Counted from the first letter of the stretch, positions 25,028-35,387 are shown. The stretch is DNA of 53,741 bases from Prevotella ihumii (GCF_900155655.1 NZ_LT707005.1:37929-91669), one strand, 5' to 3'. Numbers and translations: made by a program. The notes: generated by a model from the sequence alone, not told the origin.

Positions 25028-27079
25028 CTACACTTTAAGCTGTGGATATTGTATTCGGGTGTGGTACATAGCCTTGAGACGGTCTATCAGAACTTTTTTG
25101 GCTATGTTGATGTCACGGAAGGTGATGGGGCATTCGGTGAAATATCCCTCGGCCATTTGGTTGTCGATGAGCTTGTTGACCAATGCACTAATGCTTTCTT
25201 CGGTGTATTCGGGGAGCGAACGAGATGCAGCTTCCACGGTGTCGCTCATCATCAATATGGCTTGTTCGCGCGTTGTCGGATTTGGACCGGGATAACGGAA
25301 TGGAGCTTCGTCTATCTCTTCGTCGGGGTGGGTGTTCTTGTAATTGATGTAGAAATACTTTACAAGTCCTGTTCCGTGATGGGTGGTTATAAATTCTTTG
25401 ATAACCTTGGGGAGGTTGTATTCTTCCGCCAATCGCAATCCTTCTGTAACGTGATTGATAATGATGCGTGCGCTCTCAAGGTCGGAAATCTTGTCGTGCG
25501 GATTGATACCTGCTTGGTTCTCGGTGAAGAAAACAGGGTTTTGCATTTTTCCGATGTCGTGATAGAGTGCGCCTGTACGTACCAATTGCCCTTTTGCACC
25601 AATCTTATTGGCAATCTCTGTACCAAGATTGCCCACTGTGATGGAATGTTGGAAGGTGCCTGGGGCTATTTCGCTAAGGCGACGGAGTAAGGCATTGTTA
25701 GTGTTTGACAGTTCAAACATTGTTACAGTTGAGACAAAACCGAAGGTTTTTTCGATGACCAACATCAATGGATAGGTAAAGAGAAGAAGAAATCCATTTA
25801 CTGTGAAGTGGATATACATCGTTTCGTCCAAAGCAGAGAGGTTGTTGGCTTGCAGCAACTGTATAGAGAGGTAAGTTGTAGCATAACCTATTGTGACCAA
25901 AAGTGCGGTTAAGAATATCTGACTACGTTTGGATAGTTCGCGCAAAGAGTAGATGGCTAACAATCCTGCAACGAGTTGTACGACGATAAATTCGTATTGG
26001 TATTTCACGGCAATTGCCGAAATGAGTATCATTACCGTATGCGAAATGAAGGCTGTACGGGTATCCATAAACACTCGGATAAAGATGGCTGCCATCGTGA
26101 AAGGAAGGACATACACGCTCAAAATGTTGTGTCGCATCATTAGCGAGGTGAGCACAGGGAAGATTACTATGAGCGAGTAGAGCAAGAGAGTAGAACGTAT
26201 TTTGCTGAAATATTCTCGGCGGAAGAGTGCCAAATACACCGTAAAGAGGAAGACAAGAATAAACACGTGTATGGCTTGTCCTATAAAGGTGGTGGTGATT
26301 TGGTCTTGGGTTTCGCTGCGTTTAGCGGTGGCTTGTTCAAACGAATTTAATACAAGGAATGTTTTAGCATCTACAATATCGCCTCGGTCTATGATGCGCT
26401 GTCCCTCCATAACCATTCCTGATGCTTGTGGAATGAGGCTAAGAAGGTCGTTCATTTCGCTTTCGCTTCGTTTTTTATCGTAGATGAGGTTGGGTTCTAT
26501 ATATTCATTGAGGTTGCACTGTTGCAGTATGGTGCGGTTAACTGCCAATTGTGGGTCGGCAAATATTTGTTCGTATGCTTCTAAAGTGGTGTAGACATTT
26601 GCTGCCGACTTGGTTATCGCCTGCTTTCCTGTTACTACGTGTATTACGTTGTTGGTATCTTTTCTGAGCGATTTGGACTGCGTGGAACTTACAATACCTG
26701 CATCGTATAGCTGTTGCAAACGACTTGCCACATGGTCTACATAGTCTGTAGATAGTCCCAATATACCCGACTGATACTTGTTGCGAAATTCTTCTATCTT
26801 CTTATTAGCCACACTTGCGTCAGCATTGTAATAAGGTATGAAGTGTTGCATAATAGAGTCGCGCTCGTGTTTGAGTGTTTCCTCGGTTTTGAAAATAGGG
26901 AAATCAAACTTTGCAATGAGCTGCCCGTAAACCCAAGGTTTGCCCTCATCGTAATGGTACATTCGGTTTTGCGAGCGTGGAAGAAAGAGTACTATCAGCG
27001 TTACTACGATGAGTACCAATATGCTTCTTGAAATGAAATTGCGCCAAAAAAGGCTATCGGGATTATTAAATTTTATCAT
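25028..27079 (-). CDS. pgpH: Membrane HD-domain cyclic-di-AMP phosphodiesterase (7TM-HD, PgpH type)
   Basis: 683 residues. One N-terminal membrane helix (about 18-33; RSILVLIVVTLIVLFL) is followed by an extracytoplasmic 7TMR-HDED domain. Seven membrane helices span about 270-470 (FTVYLALFRREYF, LIVIFPVLTSL, VYVLPFTMAAIFIRVF, ATTYLSIQLL and others). The C-terminal HD domain has FQHSITVGNLG, ALYHDIGKM (metal-binding HD pair) and FITTHHGTGLVKYFY. This architecture matches PgpH, which hydrolyses c-di-AMP to pApA on the cytoplasmic side. Length and domain order are complete. The substrate is inferred from the family. Confidence 0.93.
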   Translation of the reverse strand: MIKFNNPDSLFWRNFISRSILVLIVVTLIVLFLPRSQNRMYHYDEGKPWVYGQLIAKFDFPIFKTEETLKHERDSIMQHFIPYYNADASVANKKIEEFRNKYQSGILGLSTDYVDHVASRLQQLYDAGIVSSTQSKSLRKDTNNVIHVVTGKQAITKSAANVYTTLEAYEQIFADPQLAVNRTILQQCNLNEYIEPNLIYDKKRSESEMNDLLSLIPQASGMVMEGQRIIDRGDIVDAKTFLVLNSFEQATAKRSETQDQITTTFIGQAIHVFILVFLFTVYLALFRREYFSKIRSTLLLYSLIVIFPVLTSLMMRHNILSVYVLPFTMAAIFIRVFMDTRTAFISHTVMILISAIAVKYQYEFIVVQLVAGLLAIYSLRELSKRSQIFLTALLVTIGYATTYLSIQLLQANNLSALDETMYIHFTVNGFLLLFTYPLMLVIEKTFGFVSTVTMFELSNTNNALLRRLSEIAPGTFQHSITVGNLGTEIANKIGAKGQLVRTGALYHDIGKMQNPVFFTENQAGINPHDKISDLESARIIINHVTEGLRLAEEYNLPKVIKEFITTHHGTGLVKYFYINYKNTHPDEEIDEAPFRYPGPNPTTREQAILMMSDTVEAASRSLPEYTEESISALVNKLIDNQMAEGYFTECPITFRDINIAKKVLIDRLKAMYHTRIQYPQLKV

Positions 27080-27151
27080 TGTGTATATCTTGTCTTATTT
27101 GTTCAATATGCGAAAATACACAAAAAAAAGCGTATAGTCGAAAAAAATAAC

Positions 27152-27159
27152 TAATTTTG
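27152..27159 (+). promoter_or_regulatory. -7 box TAATTTTG for gltX
   Basis: Matches TAnnTTTG, 22 bases before the gltX start, in the spacer between divergent pgpH and gltX. Confidence 0.5.
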
Positions 27160-27181
27160 CACAAAAAATAGAAATTAAGCA

Positions 27182-28699
27182 ATGGCAGAAAGAAAAGTCA
27201 GAGTGCGTTTTGCACCAAGTCCAACTGGAGCTTTACATATTGGCGGAGTACGTACCGCCTTGTACAATTACCTCTTTGCACGTCAGCACGGAGGCGAATT
27301 AATCTTCCGTATTGAGGATACAGACTCTAATCGTTTTGTCCCAGGAGCGGAAGAATATATTCTTGAGGCTTTCGAATGGTTGGGTATAAAGTTTGACGAA
27401 GGTGTAAGTTTCGGAGGAAACTATGGTCCTTATCGTCAGAGCGAACGCCGTGATATTTACAAAACATACGTTAATCAACTTTTGGAAGCTGATAAGGCTT
27501 ACATCGCTTTTGATACACCTGAAGAGTTGGCGGCAAAGCGTGAGGAGATAAAAAATTTCCAATACGATGCTCGTACTCGTATGCAGATGCGCAACTCGTT
27601 GACGATGGCGAAAGAAGAGGTGGATAAACTCATTGAAGATGGTGAGCAATACGTAGTTCGTTTCAAAATAAATCCAGGCGAAGAGGTGCGTGTTGACGAT
27701 ATGATACGTGGCGAAGTGCGTGTGAAAACTGATATTCTTGACGATAAAGTGCTTTATAAGAGTGCTGACGAATTGCCAACTTATCACCTTGCCAACATCG
27801 TTGACGACCACTTGATGGAGGTCAGTCACGTTATTAGAGGTGAAGAATGGTTGCCAAGTGCACCATTGCACGTGTTGTTGTATCGTGCTTTTGACTGGGA
27901 AGAAAGTATGCCTCGATTTGCCCATTTACCATTGTTGCTCAAACCAGAGGGCAAGGGTAAACTCAGCAAGCGTGATGGTGATAGATTAGGTTTTCCAGTC
28001 TTTCCATTGCAATGGAAAGACCCTAAGACAGGTGAAATTAGCTCTGGTTATCGTGAAAGTGGCTACTTCCCTGAAGCTGTGGTCAACTTCCTTGCTTTAT
28101 TGGGTTGGAATCCAGGCACCGAACAAGAGCTCTTTACCCTTGACGAGTTGGTAGCAGCATTCGATATTACTCGTTGCTCAAAGGCTGGAGCTAAGTTTGA
28201 TTATCAGAAAGGAATGTGGTTCAACCACGAATATGTATTGAAAAAGAGCGATGAAGAGATAGCTAAACTCTTTGCTCCTATTGTGGCTAACAATGGTGTA
28301 GATGCATCATTGACCGAAGTAACACAGGTGGTGCACTTGATGAAAGACCGTGTTAGCTTCGTAACAGAACTATGGGATCTGTGCTCATTCTTCTTTATGC
28401 CGCCTACAGGATATGATGAAAAGACCGTGAAAAAGCGTTGGAAGGAATATTCTGGACAGCAGATGCAAGAGCTTTCGCAGGTTTTAGCAGATATAGAAGA
28501 CTTCTCTATTGAGGGTCAAGAACCCGTTGTGATGAAGTGGGTTGAGGACAAAGGCTACAAGTTGGGCGATATAATGAATGCGTTCCGCCTTGCTTTGGTA
28601 GGCATTGGCAAAGGCCCTGGAATGTTCGATATTACAGCCTTCTTGGGCAAAGACGAAACTTTGCGCCGTCTTCACAAGGCTATCGAAGTTTTGGGATAA
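27182..28699 (+). CDS. gltX: Glutamyl-tRNA synthetase
   Basis: 505 residues, class I synthetase charging tRNA-Glu. [20 protein letters not shown] contains the HIGH-type motif and [12 protein letters not shown] the KMSKS-type motif. [12 protein letters not shown] and [20 protein letters not shown] are family landmarks. The stretch [20 protein letters not shown] just after KLSKR is an insert I associate with Bacteroidetes enzymes. It is complete and starts with the canonical [10 protein letters not shown]. It begins a forward run gltX, waaA, zinc-ribbon protein, trpS, with gaps of 93, overlap and 131 bases. Confidence 0.96.
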   Translation: MAERKVRVRFAPSPTGALHIGGVRTALYNYLFARQHGGELIFRIEDTDSNRFVPGAEEYILEAFEWLGIKFDEGVSFGGNYGPYRQSERRDIYKTYVNQLLEADKAYIAFDTPEELAAKREEIKNFQYDARTRMQMRNSLTMAKEEVDKLIEDGEQYVVRFKINPGEEVRVDDMIRGEVRVKTDILDDKVLYKSADELPTYHLANIVDDHLMEVSHVIRGEEWLPSAPLHVLLYRAFDWEESMPRFAHLPLLLKPEGKGKLSKRDGDRLGFPVFPLQWKDPKTGEISSGYRESGYFPEAVVNFLALLGWNPGTEQELFTLDELVAAFDITRCSKAGAKFDYQKGMWFNHEYVLKKSDEEIAKLFAPIVANNGVDASLTEVTQVVHLMKDRVSFVTELWDLCSFFFMPPTGYDEKTVKKRWKEYSGQQMQELSQVLADIEDFSIEGQEPVVMKWVEDKGYKLGDIMNAFRLALVGIGKGPGMFDITAFLGKDETLRRLHKAIEVLG

Positions 28700-28792
28700 T
28701 ATCTTTCCAAACGTCAAAGCTCATTTGCAGCGAGTTGCTCATCACATAAATAAAACAATTCTTTCGTATAAAAAAGAGATTAAACGCAGCTT

Positions 28793-30025
28793 ATGTTATA
28801 CAATATAATAATGTATGCAATCCAAATAGGCATTGCTATCTACAGTTTGTTTAACCAAAAGGTGAAGCAAATGTGGAAAGGCGAGCGAGCTTCGTTTGAT
28901 GTTTTACGAGAGAAAGTTGACCCTAATGCGAAATATGTGTGGTTTCATGCTGCCTCATTGGGCGAGTTTGAGCAAGGTAGACCCTTGATAGAACAGATAA
29001 GAAAGCAATATCCTGAATACAAAGTATTGCTCACCTTCTTCTCTCCATCGGGCTATGAGGTGCGAAAAAACTATGACGGAGCAGACATAGTTACCTATCT
29101 TCCAATTGATACAGTAACGAATGCACAACGCTTTTTGCGAATAGTGCGCCCCGTAATGGCGTTCTTTATCAAGTACGAGTTCTGGTACAACTATCTTCAC
29201 ATTCTACGTCACAGAGGCGTACCCGTGTATAGTGTGTCGAGTATATTCCGTCCCAATCAGATTTTCTTTCAATGGTACGGAAAGCAATATACAGCTGTAT
29301 TGCGCTGTTTCACACGCTTTTATGTGCAGAATGACGAGAGTAAGGCTCTGTTAGGTCGTATTGGTATAGATGCGGTTGAGGTCGTTGGCGACACACGATT
29401 CGATCGTGTGCTTCAAATACAGCAAGCGAGCAAAAAACTACCATTGGTTGAAAGCTTTGTAGGGTTGAAGGCTGACCGCCCTGTGTTCGTTGCAGGCTCG
29501 TCTTGGTTGCCTGATGAAGAAATATTCTTGCAATATTTCAATACACATAAAGCGTGGAAACTCATCATCGCACCGCACGTTATAGGCGAAAACCATCTAT
29601 CTCAAATCATTGATAGGATAAAAGATAAGAAGGTGGTACGCTACACACAAACCACCGAAGATGAAGCTGCTGAGGCTGATGTATTGATTATAGATTGCTT
29701 TGGCTTACTCTCTTCCATTTATCATTATGGTGATGTGGCTTATGTGGGTGGAGGTTTCGGTGTTGGTATTCACAACGTTCTTGAGGCAGCGGTGTGGGGA
29801 ATGCCCGTCCTCTTTGGGCCTAATAATAAGCAATTTGTGGAAGCACAGGGCTTAAAGGCAGCCCGTGGAGGTTATGAAGTGAGCGATTACGCAAGCTTTG
29901 AACACACGTTTGAGACCTTGACAACCAATGCTGATACATTAAAACAAAGTGGTGAAGCAGCTCACACATACGTGCAGAGCCTCGCAGGAGCAACCGAAAA
30001 GATTTTATCAACCATCGAATTATGA
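28793..30025 (+). CDS. waaA: 3-deoxy-D-manno-octulosonic acid (Kdo) transferase
   Basis: 410 residues. It adds Kdo to the lipid A precursor at the inner face of the cytoplasmic membrane. The N-terminal hydrophobic helix (MYAIQIGIAIYSLFN) anchors it. Family motifs are VWFHAASLGEFEQGRPLIEQ, LLTFFSPSGYEV, FIKYEFWYNYL, VVGDTRFDRV, FVAGSSWLPDE and the GT-B end AYVGGGFGVGIHNVLEAAVW. The Glu in SLGEFEQ is the usual catalytic base. Its stop overlaps the next start (ATGA). Complete. Confidence 0.95.
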   Translation: MLYNIIMYAIQIGIAIYSLFNQKVKQMWKGERASFDVLREKVDPNAKYVWFHAASLGEFEQGRPLIEQIRKQYPEYKVLLTFFSPSGYEVRKNYDGADIVTYLPIDTVTNAQRFLRIVRPVMAFFIKYEFWYNYLHILRHRGVPVYSVSSIFRPNQIFFQWYGKQYTAVLRCFTRFYVQNDESKALLGRIGIDAVEVVGDTRFDRVLQIQQASKKLPLVESFVGLKADRPVFVAGSSWLPDEEIFLQYFNTHKAWKLIIAPHVIGENHLSQIIDRIKDKKVVRYTQTTEDEAAEADVLIIDCFGLLSSIYHYGDVAYVGGGFGVGIHNVLEAAVWGMPVLFGPNNKQFVEAQGLKAARGGYEVSDYASFEHTFETLTTNADTLKQSGEAAHTYVQSLAGATEKILSTIEL

Positions 30026-30507
30026 AATATCAGATAACTTGCGACAATTGTGGCACACAGTTTATAATCAATGCAGGTGAAGGAGAAACCATAGAATGTC
30101 AATGTCCGCACTGCAAGGGCATAATGGAAATAACGCTACCTGTGATCTCTGCTGGCGAAGAGTTTGATGCACAACGCAACAACGTTGCATCTTCTACTTC
30201 TCAGCCATCATCTACTACGCCTCAAAAAGACCGCACAGTGCTCTATGGAGTTATCATTGGACTCTTTGTCGTTGCAATTGCTGTTGCCGCATACTTTGTG
30301 TGGTTGAAACCTGCAGATGCACCCGAACCCGACCCCAATGCGGCTATTACAGACACGATACCTTACCAAATAGAGCAAGAGGTTGTGCCTGTGGAAACCA
30401 TCGATACAATGGTGAGACCCGAAATACCACAAGAGGAGAAGAAAGATACAATCAAACACAATGCTCCTGTGCAAGAAGAGGTAGTCGATACTGCTACTAT
30501 TGGGTAA
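30022..30507 (+). CDS. Small membrane protein with N-terminal zinc ribbon
   Basis: 161 residues, not a named family to me. CDNCGTQFIINAGEGE then CQCPHC gives a CxxC...CxC/CxxC zinc ribbon at about 8-35, cytoplasmic by orientation. A Ser/Thr-rich linker leads to one membrane helix at about 75-94 (LYGVIIGLFVVAIAVAAYFV) and an acidic, Pro/Thr-rich outside tail. Its ATG overlaps the waaA stop by four bases (ATGA), so the two are probably translated together. The layout recalls zinc-ribbon membrane proteins that tether or sense, but there is no direct evidence for a role. Confidence 0.75.
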   Translation: MKYQITCDNCGTQFIINAGEGETIECQCPHCKGIMEITLPVISAGEEFDAQRNNVASSTSQPSSTTPQKDRTVLYGVIIGLFVVAIAVAAYFVWLKPADAPEPDPNAAITDTIPYQIEQEVVPVETIDTMVRPEIPQEEKKDTIKHNAPVQEEVVDTATIG

Positions 30508-30638
30508 TAATAACTTGATCAATGGTAAATGATACTTCCAACTTTTATCATCAAGCAAAAGAATATCAGTAGGCAAGAAAGCACTTTCAACCTTTTGAAC
30601 CCACCAAAACAGACTAACGAAAAAGAAAGAATATAGAT

Positions 30639-31727
30639 ATGGGAAAAGTAATTTTAACTGGTGACCGCCCAACGGGCAAACTTCACCTTGGACACTATAT
30701 AGGTTCGTTGCGCCGTCGTGTAGAACTCCAAAACGCAGGCGACTTCGATAAGATGTTTGTCTTTATGGCAGACGTACAAGCACTGACAGACAACGCAGAG
30801 AACCCTGAAAAGATTCGTCAGAACATCATCGAGGTGGCATTAGACTATCTTTCGGTAGGCTTAGACCCAACCAAGTGTACGCTTTTTATACAAAGTCAGA
30901 TACCAGAGATAGCCGAACTCACCACGTTCTTTATGAATCTCATCAGTGTAAGTCGTGTTCAGCGCAACCCAACGGTGAAGACAGAGATAAAGATGCGCAA
31001 CTTTGAGGCAAACATTCCTATGGGTTTCTTCAGCTATCCTGTATCTCAGGCAGCCGACATAGCAGCATTTAAAGCTACGACAGTTCCAGCTGGCGAAGAC
31101 CAAGAACCAATGTTGGAAGTGGCTCGCGAGATAGTTCGCCGTTTCAACACCATCTATGCTCCTGTGCTTGTTGAACCTAATATTATGCTTCCTGAGAATG
31201 TTACGGCTCGTCGCCTCCCTGGTACTGATGGTAAAGAGAAGATGAGCAAGAGCCTTGGCAATTGTATTTACCTTTCTGACGATGCTGATACAGTATGGTC
31301 GAAGGTGAGGGGAATGTACACCGATCCTACCCACTTGAACGTTTCAGACCCAGGTCACGTGGAAGGCAATGCTGTGTTTACCTATCTTGATGCCTTCTCA
31401 ACAGACGAAGACTTTGCAGAGTTTTGGCCTGAATTTGCCAATCTTGACGAATTGAAAGCTGCTTATACAGCAGGTGGCATTGGCGATATGAAGTGTAAGA
31501 AGTTGCTCAATAACGTTCTCAACAAGATGCTCGACCCAATTCGTGCACGTCGTCATGAATTTGAACAAGACATTCCTGAAATCTACAACATTCTCCGTAA
31601 AGGCTCTGACGCAGCACGTGAAACCGCAGCACAGACAATGGCTGAAGTGAAAGCAGCTATGCAAATCAATTACTTTGATGATGCTGAGCTAATCCGCAGC
31701 CAGGCAGAACGCTTCAAAAAAGATTAA
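30639..31727 (+). CDS. trpS: Tryptophanyl-tRNA synthetase
   Basis: 362 residues, class I synthetase charging tRNA-Trp. [19 protein letters not shown] holds the HIGH-type motif and [19 protein letters not shown] the KMSKS motif. [11 protein letters not shown] and [14 protein letters not shown] are typical. Complete, with the terminator at 31751-31790 directly after it. Confidence 0.96.
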   Translation: MGKVILTGDRPTGKLHLGHYIGSLRRRVELQNAGDFDKMFVFMADVQALTDNAENPEKIRQNIIEVALDYLSVGLDPTKCTLFIQSQIPEIAELTTFFMNLISVSRVQRNPTVKTEIKMRNFEANIPMGFFSYPVSQAADIAAFKATTVPAGEDQEPMLEVAREIVRRFNTIYAPVLVEPNIMLPENVTARRLPGTDGKEKMSKSLGNCIYLSDDADTVWSKVRGMYTDPTHLNVSDPGHVEGNAVFTYLDAFSTDEDFAEFWPEFANLDELKAAYTAGGIGDMKCKKLLNNVLNKMLDPIRARRHEFEQDIPEIYNILRKGSDAARETAAQTMAEVKAAMQINYFDDAELIRSQAERFKKD

Positions 31728-31750
31728 GAACTACAAAAATAAACTCGTAC

Positions 31751-31790
31751 AAAAATCCCACTCAAGGTGCAAACTTTGAGTGGGATTTTT
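31751..31790. terminator. Bidirectional terminator between trpS and the PLP enzyme gene
   Basis: Perfect 15-bp stem AAAAATCCCACTCAA / TTGAGTGGGATTTTT with A-run and T-run on opposite sides, so it can serve both converging genes. Confidence 0.9.
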
Positions 31791-31826
31791 GTATCTCTTA
31801 GGTTGAGAAGGTCTACCGAATGAGGA

Positions 31827-32990
31827 TTATTTCAGTACTTTTACAATTCTTCTCAAGCCCTCTTCCAATGTAGCACGTGGACAAGCAAGGTTTATTCTTA
31901 TATACCCCTCGCCATCACGATCGCCATAGATAGTACCAGCGTTTACTTGTACCTTGCCTTCGTGCACCAGTTTGTTAGCGAGCGCATCAGCCGAAAAACC
32001 ACTCGCATTGATGTCTACCCAAGCCAGATATGTACCTTCCAATTTTATCACCTCATACGCAGGCAATTCTTTTTGGAATGTTTCTTTTAGCAAAGCATAA
32101 TTGTCAGCCACGTAGTCCATCAGTTCGTTCACCCAGTCTTCGCTCTCGTTATATGCAGCCTCTAAGGCTATTGGCCCGAAAGGATTGACATCGCACACCT
32201 CAAAAATATTGATAGCACGATTAATACGCCTGTACCACTCCTTATTAGCACAAATAATGTTGGCAATCTGTAAGCCCGCAATGTTGAAATTCTTAGTTGG
32301 CGAGTTGCATATAACGCTGTTTTGCTGACACTCGTTGCTCACTGTGGCAAAAGGTGTAAAGGTATAGCTCGGCATAATCAGCTCGCAATGGATCTCATCA
32401 CTAATCACTTTCACATCGTGGCGCATACAAATGTCGTTCATACGTGCCAATTCGTCTTTTGTCCACACACGTCCTGCAGGATTGTGCGGATTGCAAAGCA
32501 AGAATAACGTGGTCTTTTCGTCGGCACACTTTGTTTCAAAATTGTCCCAATCTACAACGTATGTATCGCCTTCACGCTTCAACGGACTTTCTAACACTTG
32601 TGTACCCTGATTGCGAATACAAGAGTAGAAGCAGTTGTAAACAGGTGTTTGAATGAGAACCTTCTCGCCTGGCATAGTCAAAGCGTGGATAGCGGCACTA
32701 ATGGCAGGAATAACGCCCGTGGTATAAATAATCCATTCTTTATCTATTTCCCAATTGTGGCGACGCTTAAACCAACTTGTAATAGCCTCGTAATAACTAT
32801 CGCCTACAAGGGCATAGCCAAATACGCCGTGTTTAGCACGTTCTTCCACGGCTTTGCGAATGGCAGGAGCAGCGGCAAAATCCATATCGGCTACCCAAAG
32901 CGGAATAATTCCGTCCTCTTTCTCCTCGTCCCATTTCACGCTGTTTGTGCCACGACGGTTGATGATTTCATCAAAATTGTATTTCTTCAT
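31827..32990 (-). CDS. patB: MalY/PatB-family PLP enzyme (C-S lyase or aminotransferase)
   Basis: 387 residues, fold-type I PLP enzyme. Family landmarks are NRRGTNSVKWD, IIPLWVADMDFAAAPAIRKA, TTGVIPAISAAIHAL, LLCNPHNPAGRVWT, VISDEIHCELIM and the cofactor lysine in SPTKNFNIAGLQIA. The C-terminal arginine that binds the carboxylate is in GYIRINLACPR. Members split cystathionine or cysteine (releasing sulfide) or act as transaminases; the exact reaction cannot be read from sequence. It lies 117 bases after the DUF3737 gene on the same strand, with a GC-rich repeat between them. Confidence 0.9.
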   Translation of the reverse strand: MKKYNFDEIINRRGTNSVKWDEEKEDGIIPLWVADMDFAAAPAIRKAVEERAKHGVFGYALVGDSYYEAITSWFKRRHNWEIDKEWIIYTTGVIPAISAAIHALTMPGEKVLIQTPVYNCFYSCIRNQGTQVLESPLKREGDTYVVDWDNFETKCADEKTTLFLLCNPHNPAGRVWTKDELARMNDICMRHDVKVISDEIHCELIMPSYTFTPFATVSNECQQNSVICNSPTKNFNIAGLQIANIICANKEWYRRINRAINIFEVCDVNPFGPIALEAAYNESEDWVNELMDYVADNYALLKETFQKELPAYEVIKLEGTYLAWVDINASGFSADALANKLVHEGKVQVNAGTIYGDRDGEGYIRINLACPRATLEEGLRRIVKVLK

Positions 32991-33017
32991 TCTGGTTAAT
33001 GATTAATTAATGGGAAT

Positions 33018-33079
33018 GTCAGACTTGTCGGACGGGTCGGACGGGTCGGACAAGTCGGACGGGTCCGACCTATCTGACC
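33018..33079. repeat. GC-rich 9-bp tandem repeat (CGGACGGGT units)
   Basis: About six imperfect 9-base units, the same motif as 19815-19857 on the other strand. It sits in the 117-base gap between DUF3737 and the PLP enzyme gene and can form stems between its GTCGGAC and GTCCGAC parts. Confidence 0.82.
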
Positions 33080-33107
33080 AACCCAATAAAAATTCTAAGA
33101 ACGCTTT

Positions 33108-33950
33108 TTAGGCTTCCTCTATCACACAATCTTTACCCTTGGCAAACTCATCGTAAGTCACTTTGCCCACCTTTTCGGCTACAATTTTTCCTGAAATAGG
33201 ATTTTTGATTTCAGTAATTGCGCCCTTTATCTTTGCGTCAATGTTGCGGCTGTCTTCAAAGGCACGGTCGCAAGCTGCATCAAAGGTGCAATCTTCCAAT
33301 ACAATACCGTCCAAATAACACAAAGGTTGTTCGCCACTGATGTGACAGCGTACAAGTTTCACGTTCTTGCTGTGCCAAGCCAAATATTCACCATCGAGCA
33401 CAGAGTCGTAAACTGTAACGTTCTCGCACTCCCAGAACGAGTCCTTGGTGGTAATCTTTGCGTTGTGCACCTCTACATTCTTGCAGTATTGGAACACATA
33501 TTTTGAATCGGAAACCAATCCGTCTACATATATATTATTGCTGAACATAAAAGGATAAGTGCCATCGTGCAACTCTACATTCTTGAGCTTCAAGCCGTCC
33601 ACCTTCCAGAAAGTTTCGTCAGCATCGGTAATTTTCACGTTTTCAAGCTCTACATTCTTCATCTCACGGAAGAACTTAGGGCCGTCAATTACGCAGTCGC
33701 GCATCACCATATCGGTAGAATACCAAATGGCAGAGCGTGAACCAGGGGCAAAATAACAATTGGTAATAACACTCTTGTCAACGTGCCACCAAGGATATTT
33801 GCCATAAAACTTAGAGTTATCACACTCTAAATTCTCACAACACTTGATGCCCGACTCTCCATCAACAATCTCAATGTTCTCCATACGCACGTTTTTTGCG
33901 CCAAAGAGAGGGCGTTCACCGCCAAACTTCTTATCTTTTATAATTTCCAT
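33108..33950 (-). CDS. DUF3737-family beta-helix protein
   Basis: 280 residues. Starts MEIIKDKKFGGERPLFGAKN, the family's usual opening. It is built of short repeated rungs in which a aromatic, cysteine or acidic residue recurs about every 20 residues (NVRMENIEIVDGESGIKCCE, NVELENVKITDADETFW, NVKLVRCHISGEQPLCYL), as in right-handed beta-helices. No signal peptide, so cytoplasmic. Function is unknown; often near metabolic genes. Confidence 0.85.
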   Translation of the reverse strand: MEIIKDKKFGGERPLFGAKNVRMENIEIVDGESGIKCCENLECDNSKFYGKYPWWHVDKSVITNCYFAPGSRSAIWYSTDMVMRDCVIDGPKFFREMKNVELENVKITDADETFWKVDGLKLKNVELHDGTYPFMFSNNIYVDGLVSDSKYVFQYCKNVEVHNAKITTKDSFWECENVTVYDSVLDGEYLAWHSKNVKLVRCHISGEQPLCYLDGIVLEDCTFDAACDRAFEDSRNIDAKIKGAITEIKNPISGKIVAEKVGKVTYDEFAKGKDCVIEEA

Positions 33951-34110
33951 CTTTTGAATTTATCTTCCTTTTGAAGTTTTTAGTTTATTATCTATTTTGC
34001 AAATATACGAATAAAAAACTATTATCCATAGGAAATTATTAAAATATTTCCCGAATTGCAAAACTTTAAACTTTAATTTCGTTTTCTGCAACTAACTTCG
34101 TTTGTTTAAT
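33951..34110. other. DUF3737 leader with -7 box TATATTTG (34000-34007)
   Basis: The minus-strand TATATTTG at 34000-34007 matches TAnnTTTG about 50 bases before the DUF3737 start. The rest is AT-rich and without genes up to the repeat that starts at 34111. Confidence 0.5.
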
Positions 34111-34492
34111 GAAAGTTAATAGTGTTAAATACTCTGCTGAGAATAGTCGCAAAATCAGCTTCTGAACTTTTTATTGCACACGTGCAAAATATGTGCGTGC
34201 ATTGGTAATAAACTGATAGTCTGCAAGTTGTACACTTATGGGGTATCTCTGTGCAACGAAACATAAGGCTTTTACCAGCCGTATAGAACAGTATAGGTTA
34301 CGAAAGGGTTAAAAATGAGCGTAAAACATATATGTCTGACCTTGTCAAAGTTCAACTATGAGGGTGCAAAACATATATGTTTGGGGTTGTCAAAGTTGAA
34401 CTTTGAGAAATAGAAAGATGAAACGTGAAAACGTAAAGCGTAATATAATTTATTTTACAACTTCTATTTCGCTCTTTTAAATGTTAAAATGT
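34111..34492 (+). repeat. Palindrome-rich intergenic repeat, copy R2
   Basis: 382 bp, inverted relative to R1 (24409-24790). It lies between the divergent DUF3737 and barrel genes. The same two palindromes occur in reverse order: ACATATATGT, then CAAAGTTCAACTATG, AAACATATATGTTT and CAAAGTTGAACTTTG. It ends in the motif CTCTTTTAAATGTTAAAAT. Confidence 0.85.
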
Positions 34493-34763
34493 AGTTGTAT
34501 GAACGATGATGAAAGATTTCTTACTTTTACGTTTTTGAAGATAAAAATACTTCTTCTATATTTCCTTAAAATGAGGAAGTTAGCTATAAAACACATCAAA
34601 TAATGAAGTTTTTAGTTCAATCTCTATTATTTATTTGATTTTTATGAAAAAATCTTCCACACCATATAGGGGTTTTTGTATGTTTCATCGTTTTATAGTT
34701 AAAGCGCAGCCTACTGTGTAGCTTAATAAATGACAAAATAAACATTTTACGTAGTAAAAGATA
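34493..34763. other. AT-rich leader of the ECF operon
   Basis: No gene or repeat seen. Any promoter for the downstream operon should lie here; no TAnnTTTG box is evident, which would fit dependence on the operon's own ECF sigma factor (inference). Confidence 0.35.
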
Positions 34764-35387
34764 ATGAAATTTAAAATTTTCGCACTATCTTTGTGCTGCC
34801 TACTGACTTACGGCGTAGCTTTTGCGCAAACCGATGCTACCGAAATGCCTCGCAAGAACGAGTTTCGGATAGGTTATAGCGATGGGCAAACCCTTGGCAA
34901 AGCAAGTTTTTGGGGGATTGGTTTGGGCAATGCTGTGAGCGGCACTACTCGTAAAAAAGACGAAGCAACGGGAGTGTTCAGTGTAGGTTATCGTTATAGT
35001 ATAAACAGACTCAGAATTGGTATTGATTTAGGTTTGGTCACAGTAACGAGTACATACGACTGGCAAGGAAGTGGAAGCGAAGATATAAGACGCACACAGA
35101 GCAACTTTATGGTGATGCCTGTGGGCGAATTTCTATATTATAAGCGAGGTGTAGTGGAGCTTTATGGTTCGCTTGCAACAGGAATAGACATCACTTCCAC
35201 ATCGGAAAAAGGCCTAACAAGGCGTGGTATAGAGTATGCCGTTACGAAGCACGTTGCCGATGTTGATTTTGCCTTTCAGGTAAATCCCATTGCCCTCCGC
35301 ATAGGAAACAACCACATAGGTGGCTTTCTTGAAGCAGGAGTAGGCTATCGAGGATTTGTTACAGGCGGACTAAGCCTTCGATTCTGA
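34764..35387 (+). CDS. Outer-membrane beta-barrel protein at the head of an ECF operon
   Basis: 207 residues. A signal peptide (MKFKIFALSLCCLLTYGVAF, cleavage near AQT) is followed by barrel strands GVFSVGYRYSINRLRIGIDL, LYGSLATGIDITS, FAFQVNPIALRIG and GGFLEAGVGYRGFVTGGLSL, ending in RF. It sits 18 bases before the sigma factor gene in the same direction, so it is probably co-transcribed. Not a named family to me; it could be a sensor or porin linked to the receptor system. Confidence 0.75.
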   Translation: MKFKIFALSLCCLLTYGVAFAQTDATEMPRKNEFRIGYSDGQTLGKASFWGIGLGNAVSGTTRKKDEATGVFSVGYRYSINRLRIGIDLGLVTVTSTYDWQGSGSEDIRRTQSNFMVMPVGEFLYYKRGVVELYGSLATGIDITSTSEKGLTRRGIEYAVTKHVADVDFAFQVNPIALRIGNNHIGGFLEAGVGYRGFVTGGLSLRF

